Source: Chloroflexi bacterium HGW-Chloroflexi-10 (GTDB taxonomy: Bacteria; Chloroflexota; Anaerolineae; Anaerolineales; Anaerolineaceae). Taken from it: DNA of 64,000 bases. This document shows, piece after piece, positions 18,152-25,673 of the stretch (the stretch's first letter is position 1; each line of letters starts with the position of its first letter). Position numbers and translations under genes: made by a program. The stretch spans positions 1-64,000 of the forward strand of contig PHBZ01000030.1 of the NCBI GenBank assembly GCA_002840755.1, in the 5' to 3' direction. A model generated the notes under the pieces. The model saw only the letters and a program-made list of their open reading frames with translations. It had not been told where the DNA came from and did not search any database.

Positions 18152-19213
18152 TTAGACCACATATATTCCTTCTCCGTCGACGGCTTTGCCAACCACCCAG
18201 AACGGTTGATTCAAGGCGTTAGCTTTTTGCTTAAACTCGCCCAATTTTTCTTCAGGACAGGCAATTAACAACCCCCCGGAGGTTTGGGGGTCAAAGAGAA
18301 GCATTTCGGTTGCTTCATCAATTACAGGAGAAAATTCTATGAAACGACGGAAATACATACGATTATCAAATGCACCACCGGCGAAAAAACCTTGTAATCC
18401 ATAGTTTCTGGCATTGGTTATGAAGGGTACATTTCTAGATTCAATGATCATCTTTATATGGGAACTTTGACTCATTTCATTTGCATGTCCCAAAAAAGAA
18501 AACCCCGTTATATCTGTAGCAGCTTTTAAATTGAGGCTAACGGCAATTTCAGAGGCAGTTTTATTTAAGGTTTTCATCCATCGTTTGGCTTCGGTGATAT
18601 CTTCTTTTGTTGCTTTTTCGCGTTTAATTGCCGTTGTTGTTACACCAATTCCCAAGGGTTTGGTAAGAATCAAACTATCACCGGGCATTACTCCGGATTT
18701 GGTAAGAAGTGCTTTTGTTTCGACTAACCCTATCACTGCCAGGCCATATTTTGGTTCTTTATCCTGAATGGTATGCCCCCCGGCAATTACCGCGCCGGCT
18801 TCAAGTGTTTTTTCGCCGCCGCCACGAATTATTTCGCTTAATAATTCGTGTGATAACTGCGGTGGAAAGGCAGCTATATTCAATGCAAGGATTGGTTTTG
18901 CTCCCATCGCGTATATATCCGATAGGCTGTTAGCTGCAGCAATAGCACCATAGTCGTAAGCCTCATCGACCACTGGTGTAAAAAAATCTGTTGTAAATAC
19001 GAGAGATTGAGTATCATTTAAACGCCACACAGCAGCATCATCGGGAGGATCTATCCCTATCAATAAATCCGGATAATTCTGCGCAAAAAAAATGTTTTTG
19101 AGGGGCTGCATCACGTGCGCCAGCGCGTCTGCGCTAAATTTCGATGCTCAGCCAGCACAACTGGATAGTGTTGTCAGCCTTATCTCTTTACCACTTGTTG
19201 AATTAGTATTCAT
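18152..19213 (-). CDS. selD: Selenide, water dikinase containing selenocysteine (UGA at codon 22)
   Basis: SelD makes selenophosphate, the selenium donor for selenocysteine. The region 19114-18152 alone looks like a SelD lacking its catalytic amino end. Upstream, the same frame continues through one TGA (19150-19148) to ATG 19213 and encodes LTTLSSCAGUASKFSADALA, the SelD active-site loop with U in the catalytic Cys/Sec position; total 353 residues. The rest is standard: TDFFTPVVDE, GGHTI and a DPQTSGGLL motif. The UGA is followed by a SECIS-like hairpin. TATAAT lies 7 bases before the ATG without a ribosome site. It heads selD-ggt-uvrC-response regulator. Confidence 0.93.
19108..19150 (-). 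promoter_or_regulatory. Sec UGA and bacterial SECIS-like hairpin in selD
   Basis: After the UGA (19150-19148) come 12 bases, then AGCGC (19135-19131), loop AGAC (19130-19127) and GCGCT (19126-19122). The apical stem has a G at the second loop position, and the loop begins 17 bases after the UGA. An outer GCATC/GATGC pairing (19147-19143 with 19112-19108) can close the whole element. These features match the usual description of bacterial SECIS elements read by SelB. Confidence 0.75.
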
Positions 19214-19220
19214 TCGTTGT

Positions 19221-19226
19221 ATTATA
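19221..19226 (-). promoter_or_regulatory. selD -10 box, probable leaderless start
   Basis: TATAAT ends 7 bases before the selD ATG. TTGCCA lies 18 bases upstream as a possible -35. No Shine-Dalgarno sequence is present. Confidence 0.6.
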
Positions 19227-19435
19227 CGAATAAGTGTTCTGTTTTGGCAAGAAGTTTTCAAAACACTATATGATATTAATAGTTTTATTAAGATTCAATG
19301 AAAAATTTCTGCAAATTTTTAACCCAATTACGAGATTTATTCCACCATATTTAATTCAGCTTCAGTTTTAAAGATTTAATGATCAGTATGAAAAGATGGT
19401 ATATGGATTATTGTGTTGAGAACCTTATCATCATG

Positions 19436-19441
19436 TAAAAT
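19436..19441 (+). promoter_or_regulatory. -10 box of the PyrK-like gene, probable leaderless start
   Basis: TAAAAT is followed by exactly six bases (AAGGCA) and the ATG at 19448. Transcription would begin at or next to the start codon. Confidence 0.5.
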
Positions 19442-19447
19442 AAGGCA

Positions 19448-20116
19448 ATGGTATGGAAAGAATTAACACTATTTGAAATTCGCAGGTTTGGAGGTTTGGA
19501 TGCCGTAAGATTTTTTCCTGAAGTAACCCAAGCCAAACCTGGTCAAATGATCTATGCCTGGCAGACTGAGCTGGATATTCGCGTTACACCATTAATGTTT
19601 GTAGATACTATAAATGGGGAAAATTGGTTTGGTGGTCATTTGCCCTCATCTTGGCAAATAGGTAGAAAGTTTCATGTGCGAGGGCCTGTTGGCAATGGTT
19701 TTTCCAAATTAGATCGGTTTCAAAATGTTATGTTGATTGGGACCAGTTTATATTCGCCTTGCCTGACAGCCATTATTCGTGATGGATTGGTAAGTGGAAA
19801 AAATTTTAGTTATCTTGGAAAAGGGAATTTCGTGTTTCCGCCTCAGGTGGAGGTTATCCAGGATAATGAATTGTTGAACAATCTTGATTGGGCAGACTGT
19901 TTTATGCTTGAAATAGTTGGAGAAGAGTTTAATCTGGCTTGGCCATATGTTGAGAAAATTATAAAGACAAAGAAATTGGCTGAGGTGATGATCGTTAATC
20001 CTATTTTGTGTATGGGTGATGCGGAGTGTTTTGTCTGTGCTGTGAAAACCCAAAAAGGTTTCAAGCGTAGTTGTAAAGATGGGCCCATATTCAATCTATA
20101 TGAATTGGATTGGTAA
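19448..20116 (+). CDS. PyrK-like iron-sulfur flavoprotein subunit
   Basis: The 222-residue protein resembles dihydroorotate dehydrogenase electron-transfer subunit PyrK. It keeps the GPVGNGF segment of the ferredoxin-reductase fold and a carboxy-terminal [2Fe-2S] site with cysteines spaced C-x5-C-x2-C-x11-C, ending in SCKDGPIF as in PyrK. The FAD-binding part is poorly conserved. Its TAA overlaps the ATG of the PIG-L gene (TAATG), and a PyrD-like gene follows that. A true PyrK role is uncertain because the PyrD-like partner is degenerate. Confidence 0.75.
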   Translation: MVWKELTLFEIRRFGGLDAVRFFPEVTQAKPGQMIYAWQTELDIRVTPLMFVDTINGENWFGGHLPSSWQIGRKFHVRGPVGNGFSKLDRFQNVMLIGTSLYSPCLTAIIRDGLVSGKNFSYLGKGNFVFPPQVEVIQDNELLNNLDWADCFMLEIVGEEFNLAWPYVEKIIKTKKLAEVMIVNPILCMGDAECFVCAVKTQKGFKRSCKDGPIFNLYELDW

Positions 20117-20877
20117 TGGATATTTTAGCTTTTTTTGCACATCCGGATGATGAAACGATCCTGGCTGGCGGATTGCTTGCATATTTGAGTGAGTGTGGTT
20201 ATCGGATTCATTATTTATGCTGTACGCGTGGTGAGGGTGGCGAAATGGGAGAACCAGCTTTGTGTACCCGTGACCAATTAGGTAAGGTGCGGGAAGAAGA
20301 GTTTATTGCGGCAGTGAAAGCTTTGGGAGGGTACAAATGGAAGCTTCTGAATTTTATCGATCCATTGGTAGGTTTTGATAATGTTTTATACCCATTTGTA
20401 GTTTCAGCGGATGATGTGGTTCCTTATCTGAGGGACTATATACAGGAAAATTCAATTGACATTATTATTTCACATGGATCAAATGGTGAATATGGTCATC
20501 CGGCACATCGGATGGTCTATGATAGTGTGGTTTCATATAATCAGCACACAGATAACATATTGCCCTGGTATACAGTTCAGGCTTATTATCCGAATTCAGC
20601 TAAACCTCACTTACTTAATAAAGATGACCCTGCAGATTGGATCGTAGATATCCGTTCTGTTTTTGAAAAAAAAGTGAATGCGGCAAGCGCACATTCGACC
20701 CAGCTTGATTTGTTTCTTCGCCGTAAAACCATTGAATTGGGTAGACCGGTAACATTACGTGAGGTGATAGTTACTGAAGAAAGCTATCGTTCCGTGGCTT
20801 CTAAAAACTACGATCCAATAAAATCAATCCTGATAGAAGCAGGAATTGAGATAAGCATAGTTAATCCAGGAAACTGA
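20116..20877 (+). CDS. PIG-L family deacetylase
   Basis: The 253-residue enzyme has the zinc-binding AHPDDE motif (residues 8-13) and the downstream HGSNGEYGHPAHR motif. PIG-L enzymes remove acetyl groups from N-acetylglucosaminyl compounds such as the bacillithiol or mycothiol precursors, or GlcNAc-PI. It is coupled to the PyrK-like gene by TAATG and followed after one base by the PyrD-like gene. The substrate cannot be told from sequence. An extended carboxy end (from about 190) is normal for the LmbE-like subgroup. Confidence 0.9.
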   Translation: MDILAFFAHPDDETILAGGLLAYLSECGYRIHYLCCTRGEGGEMGEPALCTRDQLGKVREEEFIAAVKALGGYKWKLLNFIDPLVGFDNVLYPFVVSADDVVPYLRDYIQENSIDIIISHGSNGEYGHPAHRMVYDSVVSYNQHTDNILPWYTVQAYYPNSAKPHLLNKDDPADWIVDIRSVFEKKVNAASAHSTQLDLFLRRKTIELGRPVTLREVIVTEESYRSVASKNYDPIKSILIEAGIEISIVNPGN

Positions 20878-20878
20878 C

Positions 20879-21616
20879 ATGGATTTGGATTGGATTAAAC
20901 CTGGACAATGGGTCAACGCCGCTGGAACGGGTGGTTTTAATCCTGGGAAAAATTTATTGCAGCAGTTTCATGAATTAAGTATGTTTATTACCAATCCGAT
21001 TAGTTATCTTCCGCGGCTTCCCGCTGACTATTGTGCATTAATTGATTATTCTGGTGGTTTTTTGGTTCATACAGGTTGGCCGAATCCTGGTTTTTATAAG
21101 GTTATTCAAAAATATACCAGCGTATGGGAGAATGCCGTATGCCCAATTTGTCCGCATATTCTTGGAGAGGACCCTGACCATATTCAAAAAATGGTTACTA
21201 CATTTGAAAACATTGAGAATATATATGCAGTTGAAATTGGCATTGACCTGGATACCAGTTGTGAAAGGATTCATACCCAAATACAAGCTGCATTAGGGGA
21301 GTTGCCAGTGATTCTTTCCTTACCTATCGAAAGAATTTATGAAGATTGGGTGTCAGAACTTTTTCAATCAGGAATAAGCGCTATCAGTCTGCAACCCTTA
21401 CATGGAAGAATATACCGAAATGAAAAATGGATAAAAGGTCGGCTGTATGGGGGCGGTCAGCTTCCGATAACATTTCAAGCTGTCAATAAACTTAAGCAGT
21501 CTGGTTTACCGGTGTTTGCCGGCGTAGGTATCGTTCAGCGTGAAACGGTTCAACAGCTTTTTGAAATGGGTGCGTATGGATTTCAGATCCATGAACTTGC
21601 CTGGATGTTAGAATGA
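20879..21616 (+). CDS. Divergent dihydroorotate-dehydrogenase-like TIM-barrel protein
   Basis: The 245-residue product aligns in outline with PyrD: NAAGTGGFNPGKNL resembles the amino-terminal ASGTFGF loop, GWPNPGF the QNPG segment, and GLPVFAGVGIV...GAYGFQIHE the flavin-phosphate end of the barrel. The usual N-x-S-C-P-N active-site stretch is missing or replaced (GIDLDTSCERI), and the protein is about 60 residues short. It is one base after the PIG-L gene. It may bind FMN and pair with the PyrK-like subunit but is unlikely to be a normal dihydroorotate dehydrogenase. Confidence 0.7.
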   Translation: MDLDWIKPGQWVNAAGTGGFNPGKNLLQQFHELSMFITNPISYLPRLPADYCALIDYSGGFLVHTGWPNPGFYKVIQKYTSVWENAVCPICPHILGEDPDHIQKMVTTFENIENIYAVEIGIDLDTSCERIHTQIQAALGELPVILSLPIERIYEDWVSELFQSGISAISLQPLHGRIYRNEKWIKGRLYGGGQLPITFQAVNKLKQSGLPVFAGVGIVQRETVQQLFEMGAYGFQIHELAWMLE

Positions 21617-21618
21617 AG

Positions 21619-22059
21619 CTAAATTTCCATCCAAATGGTTACTGGTCCATCATTCACCAAAGCTACCTGCATGTGAGCTCCAAATTTGCCTTGTTGTGTG
21701 TTTATTCCCAGTTTGCCTAACTGGTCACAAAAATAATCCACAAGTGGTTCAGCTATAAGTGGTGACGCTGCATTAGTAAAAGATGGCCGGTTGCCTTTGC
21801 GTGTATCAGCATAAAGGGTGAATTGAGAGACTACGATAATCTCGCCTTTAACATCCAGTACAGAAAGATTCATTTTTTCCTGATCATCTGGAAAAATGCG
21901 CATATTTCCTATTTTTCTGGCTAGAAATTTTGCTTTTTCTTGATTGTCTTCCTGTCCTATACCTAGAAATACTATTAATCCGGTTTGAATTTCTCCGGCA
22001 ATGATACTTCCATCTACACTGACAGAGCCGTTACTGATTCTTTGGATAAGAGCCCGCAT
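21619..22059 (-). CDS. dtd: D-aminoacyl-tRNA deacylase
   Basis: This 146-residue enzyme frees tRNA from mischarged D-amino acids. It has the DTD hallmarks SQFTLYAD (active-site Ser-Gln region) and the NDGPVT motif near the end, the usual length, and begins MRALIQRI as typical. GGGAG precedes the ATG. It lies just beyond the trpS terminator, and converges with the PyrD-like gene with only 2 bases between them. Confidence 0.95.
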   Translation of the reverse strand: MRALIQRISNGSVSVDGSIIAGEIQTGLIVFLGIGQEDNQEKAKFLARKIGNMRIFPDDQEKMNLSVLDVKGEIIVVSQFTLYADTRKGNRPSFTNAASPLIAEPLVDYFCDQLGKLGINTQQGKFGAHMQVALVNDGPVTIWMEI

Positions 22060-22070
22060 ATTTTCTCCCG

Positions 22071-22102
22071 AAAAAAAACAGGGATGGTATTTGCCATCCC
22101 TG
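22071..22102 (-). terminator. Terminator of the selW-like/trpS operon
   Basis: On the minus strand, CAGGGATGG / CCATCCCTG form a 9-bp stem with a 6-base loop, followed by eight U. It starts nine bases after the trpS stop. Confidence 0.9.
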
Positions 22103-22110
22103 CTGATTGT

Positions 22111-23100
22111 TTAGGGAAGTCCAATAGCGGCGCGTACTTCGATCATCGTTTCTTCAGCGATTACTCTAGCGCGTCGGCTGCCATCTGACAAAATATCCCA
22201 TACCTGATCGCTGTTTTTTTCAAATTCAGCTCGCTTATCACGGAATGGCATCAATTTTTCATTTAGGTTTTTTGCAAATATTTTCTTGCAGTCCACACAA
22301 CCAATTCCGGCATTGCGGCATTCTTTATTAATGGACGCAACTTCTTCGGGATGGGAGAAAATTTTATGCATAGTAAATACATTACAAACATCCGGGTTAC
22401 CAGGATCAGATTTTCGTTGACGCTGCGGATCAGTCACCATCATCATCACACGTTTCTGGGTTTCTTCCTGCGTGGCTGCCATTTCAATGTGATTATCCAG
22501 GCTTTTCCCCATTTTTTGTTGACCGTCAATCCCTAAAACTTTAGGAAATTCGGTTACTTTCATTTGTGGTTCTATTAGGACGGTGGTATTGTAGCGAAAA
22601 TTAAATGATCGGACTATTTCACGAGTGAATTCGATATGCGGCGCCTGATCAACCCCCACTGGGACGGTATCGGCTTTATATAAAACGATATCAGAAGCCA
22701 TTAATACCGGATAGCCTACCAAACCATAGTTGACATTGTGAGGTTGCTGACGAACCTTTTCCTTGAATGTAGGCAAATCAGTTAATTTTCCCAATTGGGT
22801 TACCATAGAAAGAATGGTGTGTAATTCAGTTACTTGGGGAACGTGAGATTGGATAAAGATAATTGCCTTTTGTGGGTCCATTCCTGCTGCAAGCCAATCC
22901 AATACCATATCCAAAGTATTGGATTTGAGATTTTGTGTAGTGTCCAAAGTGGTTAGTGCATGGAGATCAACCACACAGTAAACAGCTTCATAATCTTGTT
23001 GTAAAGCAACGTAATTTTTCATTGCGCCAAGATAATTGCCTAAATGCTGGCGGCCAGTTGGACGTGCTCCTGAGAAAACTCTACCTTTTTTGGGATTCAT
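22111..23100 (-). CDS. trpS: Tryptophanyl-tRNA synthetase
   Basis: The 329-residue class I synthetase has the HIGH-type HLGN motif in GRQHLGNYLGA and the KMSKS loop as KMGKS, with the family blocks VDLHALT and GVDQAPHIE. It charges tRNA-Trp. Its ATG overlaps the TGA of the SelW-like gene (ATGA), so it is the second gene of a two-gene operon with one promoter near 23432-23459 and a terminator at 22071-22102. Confidence 0.96.
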   Translation of the reverse strand: MNPKKGRVFSGARPTGRQHLGNYLGAMKNYVALQQDYEAVYCVVDLHALTTLDTTQNLKSNTLDMVLDWLAAGMDPQKAIIFIQSHVPQVTELHTILSMVTQLGKLTDLPTFKEKVRQQPHNVNYGLVGYPVLMASDIVLYKADTVPVGVDQAPHIEFTREIVRSFNFRYNTTVLIEPQMKVTEFPKVLGIDGQQKMGKSLDNHIEMAATQEETQKRVMMMVTDPQRQRKSDPGNPDVCNVFTMHKIFSHPEEVASINKECRNAGIGCVDCKKIFAKNLNEKLMPFRDKRAEFEKNSDQVWDILSDGSRRARVIAEETMIEVRAAIGLP

Positions 23101-23345
23101 AAAATTCCTTCCTTGCGCTGGTTTTTTATTCTTTCTGCAATTTCGCCAGGTTGAGCATGGCGGTGATTTTCTAATTTCGAGTATATCATTTGTTGATTAA
23201 TAATTACTTCAAAACAACCCCCTTTTGCAGGGATGAGTTCAATAGATTTTATATCAGATTCAAAAATTCGTAATAATTCCGCTGCCAAACTGACAGCACG
23301 CTCTGTGTAATGTCAAACTGAGCAATACTCTATTGTAATATGCAT
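23097..23345 (-). CDS. SelW-like (Rdx family) selenoprotein, UGA at codon 11
   Basis: The 82-residue thioredoxin-like protein is visible only if the in-frame TGA at 23315-23313 is read as selenocysteine. The frame from ATG 23345 gives MHITIEYCSVUHYTERAVSL, with the family's C-x-x-U redox motif at residues 8-11, followed by IELIPAKGGCFEV and IYSKLENHR as in SelW. GGAG sits 8 bases before the ATG. Downstream of the UGA is a SECIS-like hairpin. The true stop, also TGA, overlaps the trpS ATG. SelW-family proteins are small redox proteins acting on thiols; the substrate here is unknown. Reading it from the TTG at 23288 would remove the active site. Confidence 0.9.
23281..23315 (-). promoter_or_regulatory. 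Sec UGA and bacterial SECIS-like hairpin in the SelW-like gene
   Basis: The UGA (23315-23313) is followed by 15 bases, then GCTGTC (23297-23292), loop AGTTT (23291-23287) and GGCAGC (23286-23281): a 6-bp stem including one G-U pair. A G stands at the second loop position, and the loop begins 21 bases after the UGA, within the normal range for bacterial SECIS. Confidence 0.78.
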
Positions 23346-23374
23346 TTAAAATTCTCCATCTAAAAAAATAATAA

Positions 23375-23402
23375 ACCAGCGTTTACTGGTAGGAACGCTG
23401 GT
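23375..23402 (-). terminator. Terminator-like hairpin in the selW-like/trpS leader
   Basis: On the minus strand a 9-bp stem ACCAGCGTT / AACGCTGGT with a 10-base loop is followed by TTATTATTTTTTT, directly before the ribosome site of the SelW-like gene and after its promoter. The loop carries a second ACCAG that can pair with the same CTGGT, giving a competing smaller hairpin. It may be an attenuator. No T-box consensus is visible. Confidence 0.5.
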
Positions 23403-23431
23403 CTGTTTTAGTGAATTTCTCAATAAATAGG

Positions 23432-23459
23432 ATTTTAAGTCGTTTCATAAACTTGTCAA
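23432..23459 (-). promoter_or_regulatory. Promoter of the selW-like/trpS operon
   Basis: TTGACA (23459-23454) and TAAAAT (23437-23432) are separated by 16 bases on the minus strand. This predicts a leader of about 80 bases containing the hairpin at 23375-23402. Confidence 0.75.
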
Positions 23460-23482
23460 GTTCCGATTATTGTAGAGTTTGG

Positions 23483-23488
23483 TAGAAT
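23483..23488 (+). promoter_or_regulatory. -10 box of the sugar transferase gene, probable leaderless start
   Basis: TAGAAT is followed by six bases (GGGGGT) and ATG 23495. The G-run is too close to the ATG to be a ribosome site. Confidence 0.5.
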
Positions 23489-23494
23489 GGGGGT

Positions 23495-24139
23495 ATGATA
23501 CCATTCTCATCCAGAGTTCCTGTTCAAAAAAGATGTTTTGACCTACTTATATCATTTTTTGGTTTGATTCTTCTTTCCCCTATATTGGGGTTGCTCGCTT
23601 TGGTGGTCCGTGTAAAACTGGGATACCCTGTAATTTTCAAACAAGAAAGACCCGGAATAGATGAGAAAATTTTTACGTTGTATAAATTTCGCTCCATGCG
23701 GAATGTTTATGATGTGAATGGAAATGTGTTGCCCGATGAGAAGCGGTTAACTTCATTTGGTATTTTTTTACGTAGTTTCAGCCTGGACGAACTACCTGAA
23801 TTAGTTAATGTACTTCGCGGAGATATGAGTCTTGTCGGGCCAAGGCCGCTTTTGGTCAGTTATTTGAACCGATATTCATCAGAACAACACAGACGGCATG
23901 ATGTATTACCCGGGATTACCGGTTGGGCGCAGGTGAATGGCAGAAATGCCATTACCTGGGAAGAGAAATTCAAATTAGATGTCTGGTATGTTGATAACTG
24001 GACATTTTTGCTGGATTTGAAAATATTGTTCTTAACAGTGAAAAAAGTATTTCTCCGGGAAGGAATTGCTCATCCCGGAGAAGTAACTATGGAAGAATTC
24101 CGTGGCAAAAACCCGGATACTTATTCGGACACCGTGTAG
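23495..24139 (+). CDS. Bacterial sugar transferase (PglC/WcaJ-type phosphoglycosyl transferase)
   Basis: This 214-residue monotopic enzyme moves a sugar phosphate from a nucleotide sugar to undecaprenyl phosphate, starting glycan assembly. The family features are present: KRCFDLL with one re-entrant hydrophobic segment (about 15-40), FKQERPG, the catalytic SLDELPEL with its Asp-Glu pair, GDMSLVGPRP and PGITGWAQVNGRN. It is the short catalytic-domain form without the four-helix amino part of WcaJ. Its 3' end overlaps the convergent lipoprotein gene by 19 bases. No other glycan gene is beside it. Confidence 0.92.
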   Translation: MIPFSSRVPVQKRCFDLLISFFGLILLSPILGLLALVVRVKLGYPVIFKQERPGIDEKIFTLYKFRSMRNVYDVNGNVLPDEKRLTSFGIFLRSFSLDELPELVNVLRGDMSLVGPRPLLVSYLNRYSSEQHRRHDVLPGITGWAQVNGRNAITWEEKFKLDVWYVDNWTFLLDLKILFLTVKKVFLREGIAHPGEVTMEEFRGKNPDTYSDTV

Positions 24140-25155
24140 GGCGAGATATAGCCATCTATTAAATCTTGTAAAACATCTTGGACGACTTCAGCTTTTCCTG
24201 ATGTCAGTTTGCCTGTAGGTGATGAAATTTGAATGTTCACTGGATGAACTCCTGCTGTACTTCCAGTATGATTATCTAAAACAGATTGAATAGACGCCCG
24301 ATAATCAAAGAAAATTGAAATGTCAACGAAGTCATATAGCGGGTGGCTCTCTGATAAATCCGACAAAATCAAAATTCCATTTTGTTTAAGATTGGTAGCA
24401 AAAATATCATTAAGATAAGCAGAAGGAACAAATAAGGCGTTTAAGTAATTGTTAGAAATTTCGGTGAAAGCATTTTCTGCTGTATTTGGATCACCACTGT
24501 TTGATAAATTTGCAGTGACGGGAAAGAAAACGACTGGTGCATAGATGGGAGCACAAAGTCCGCAAAAATACTTTCCGCCGTTATAAAAAACAGTGTTTGC
24601 TGGTGTGTTTTGGAAATTGATTTGAGGTAATAATCCCCCAAGTCGCCAATCTTCTGCAACTACCTCTCCTATATAGCCAGCCATAAATACAATATTAGCT
24701 GGCTCTTCTTTTAAAACAATTAAATGATCGCTGGGTTGTATGTCTTTTTCCGTAATAATAATAAAGGTTGTTTCTGCTTTATTTTGTATGTTCTGCAAAA
24801 CATCATCGGATGGGTGAAAGATTAAAGCCCTAGAAATTTGTGAAAAATCCAAATCAGGCGAAAACTCCATTTTTTCAAAAATTAGATTATTAATAATTGC
24901 ATATGTTTCTATCTCTGCAGAAATTTGTCCTGCAGGGTCATAGTTCTCCAGATTTTGTGTAAATACAACAAACTTTAATGGCGTGCTTGTTTGGGTTGGT
25001 TTTATAACAGATTCAGTTTCTTCAACAATAGCGATATTTACATCCATTGTTGGTTCCGTTGGGGTTTGTAACGGCACATTGTTTGAACAGGCAGACACCA
25101 AAACCAACAATAGTAAAAGAGTTGAAGTATGGAAGAGACTTTTAAATATCTTCAT
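24121..25155 (-). CDS. Lipoprotein of unknown function (BMP/Med-like outline)
   Basis: The 344-residue protein has a lipoprotein signal (LVSAC, Cys23), a Thr/Pro-rich linker, then an alternating beta/alpha domain reminiscent of periplasmic binding proteins of the BMP/Med group (AGYIGEVVAEDWRLGG, and a carboxy region with LIDGYIS). It could sense or carry a ligand, but the ligand is unknown. ATG 25155 has GGAA upstream; an in-frame ATG at 25170 is close to a TACAAT box and could instead be a leaderless start. It diverges from the HAD gene. Confidence 0.75.
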   Translation of the reverse strand: MKIFKSLFHTSTLLLLLVLVSACSNNVPLQTPTEPTMDVNIAIVEETESVIKPTQTSTPLKFVVFTQNLENYDPAGQISAEIETYAIINNLIFEKMEFSPDLDFSQISRALIFHPSDDVLQNIQNKAETTFIIITEKDIQPSDHLIVLKEEPANIVFMAGYIGEVVAEDWRLGGLLPQINFQNTPANTVFYNGGKYFCGLCAPIYAPVVFFPVTANLSNSGDPNTAENAFTEISNNYLNALFVPSAYLNDIFATNLKQNGILILSDLSESHPLYDFVDISIFFDYRASIQSVLDNHTGSTAGVHPVNIQISSPTGKLTSGKAEVVQDVLQDLIDGYISPYTVSE

Positions 25156-25190
25156 GAGGTTTCCAATCATTGTGAATTATTGTAGTGTAT

Positions 25191-25196
25191 TATAAT
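25191..25196 (+). promoter_or_regulatory. -10 box of the HAD gene, probable leaderless start
   Basis: TATAAT is followed by six bases (TGGCTT) and ATG 25203. No Shine-Dalgarno sequence precedes the ATG; a weak TTGTGA lies 15 bases upstream of the box. Confidence 0.6.
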
Positions 25197-25202
25197 TGGC
25201 TT

Positions 25203-25673
25203 ATGATTGAATTGAATATTCCCGGGAAAGGAATTTTCCAAATTGATTTTATTGTTTGTGATGTGAATGGAACTTTAGCAGTAGATGGTAAATTGTTGCC
25301 TGGTGTAATTGGAGCTATTCAAAGATTATCAGACAGAGTAAAGATTTATACATTAACCGCTAATACACATGGCAAACAAGAGAAAATTGATTTGGAATTG
25401 GGATTCCCATCAAAGATTATCCAAAGGGGACAGGAAATTGACCAAAAACGATCCTTTGTGGAAAATCTGGATGCCAATCGCGTGATTGCGATTGGGCAGG
25501 GCGCGAATGATGCCGGCATGTTGGAGGCATCTGCTATTGGCATCTGTGTGATGTCTAGTGAAGGTGTAGATGTTAAAACTTTGCTCAAAGCTGACGTAGT
25601 TGTTCCGGATATTCAAGCCGCATTCTCTCTTATAGAAAATCCTTTACGATTGGTAGCTACTTTGCGGAAATGA
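25203..25673 (+). CDS. HAD-family protein (soluble P-type-ATPase-like)
   Basis: This 156-residue protein is a minimal HAD fold without a cap: motif I is CDVNGTL, motif II lies in TLTANT, and motif IV is GQGANDAGML. In most HAD phosphatases motif I is DxDGT; here the second Asp, the usual general acid, is Asn, so hydrolase activity may be weak or altered. It is close to the phosphorylation-domain-only soluble P-type-ATPase group. Its TGA overlaps the ATG of the DUF389 gene, suggesting coupled expression. Confidence 0.82.
   Translation: MIELNIPGKGIFQIDFIVCDVNGTLAVDGKLLPGVIGAIQRLSDRVKIYTLTANTHGKQEKIDLELGFPSKIIQRGQEIDQKRSFVENLDANRVIAIGQGANDAGMLEASAIGICVMSSEGVDVKTLLKADVVVPDIQAAFSLIENPLRLVATLRK

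Noticed and set aside
18152..19114. SelD read from GTG 19114 as an amino-terminally truncated or broken gene
   Set aside because: The frame continues upstream through a single TGA into the conserved SelD active-site motif, with a plausible ATG and promoter. A selenocysteine codon explains this better than a pseudogene.
23097..23288. 63-residue protein from TTG 23288 as a separate gene
   Set aside because: The TTG lies inside the SECIS-like hairpin, has no ribosome site, and the coding continues upstream to a SelW-like C-x-x-U motif.
19148..23315. TGA read as Trp in a changed genetic code
   Set aside because: Many genes here end in TGA (ccmA, pstC, the SelW-like gene itself), so TGA is a normal stop; the two in-frame TGAs match known Sec positions.
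23346..23431. T-box riboswitch in the trpS leader
   Set aside because: The leader of about 80 bases is too short, and I see no T-box consensus; only a terminator-like hairpin with an alternative pairing is supported.
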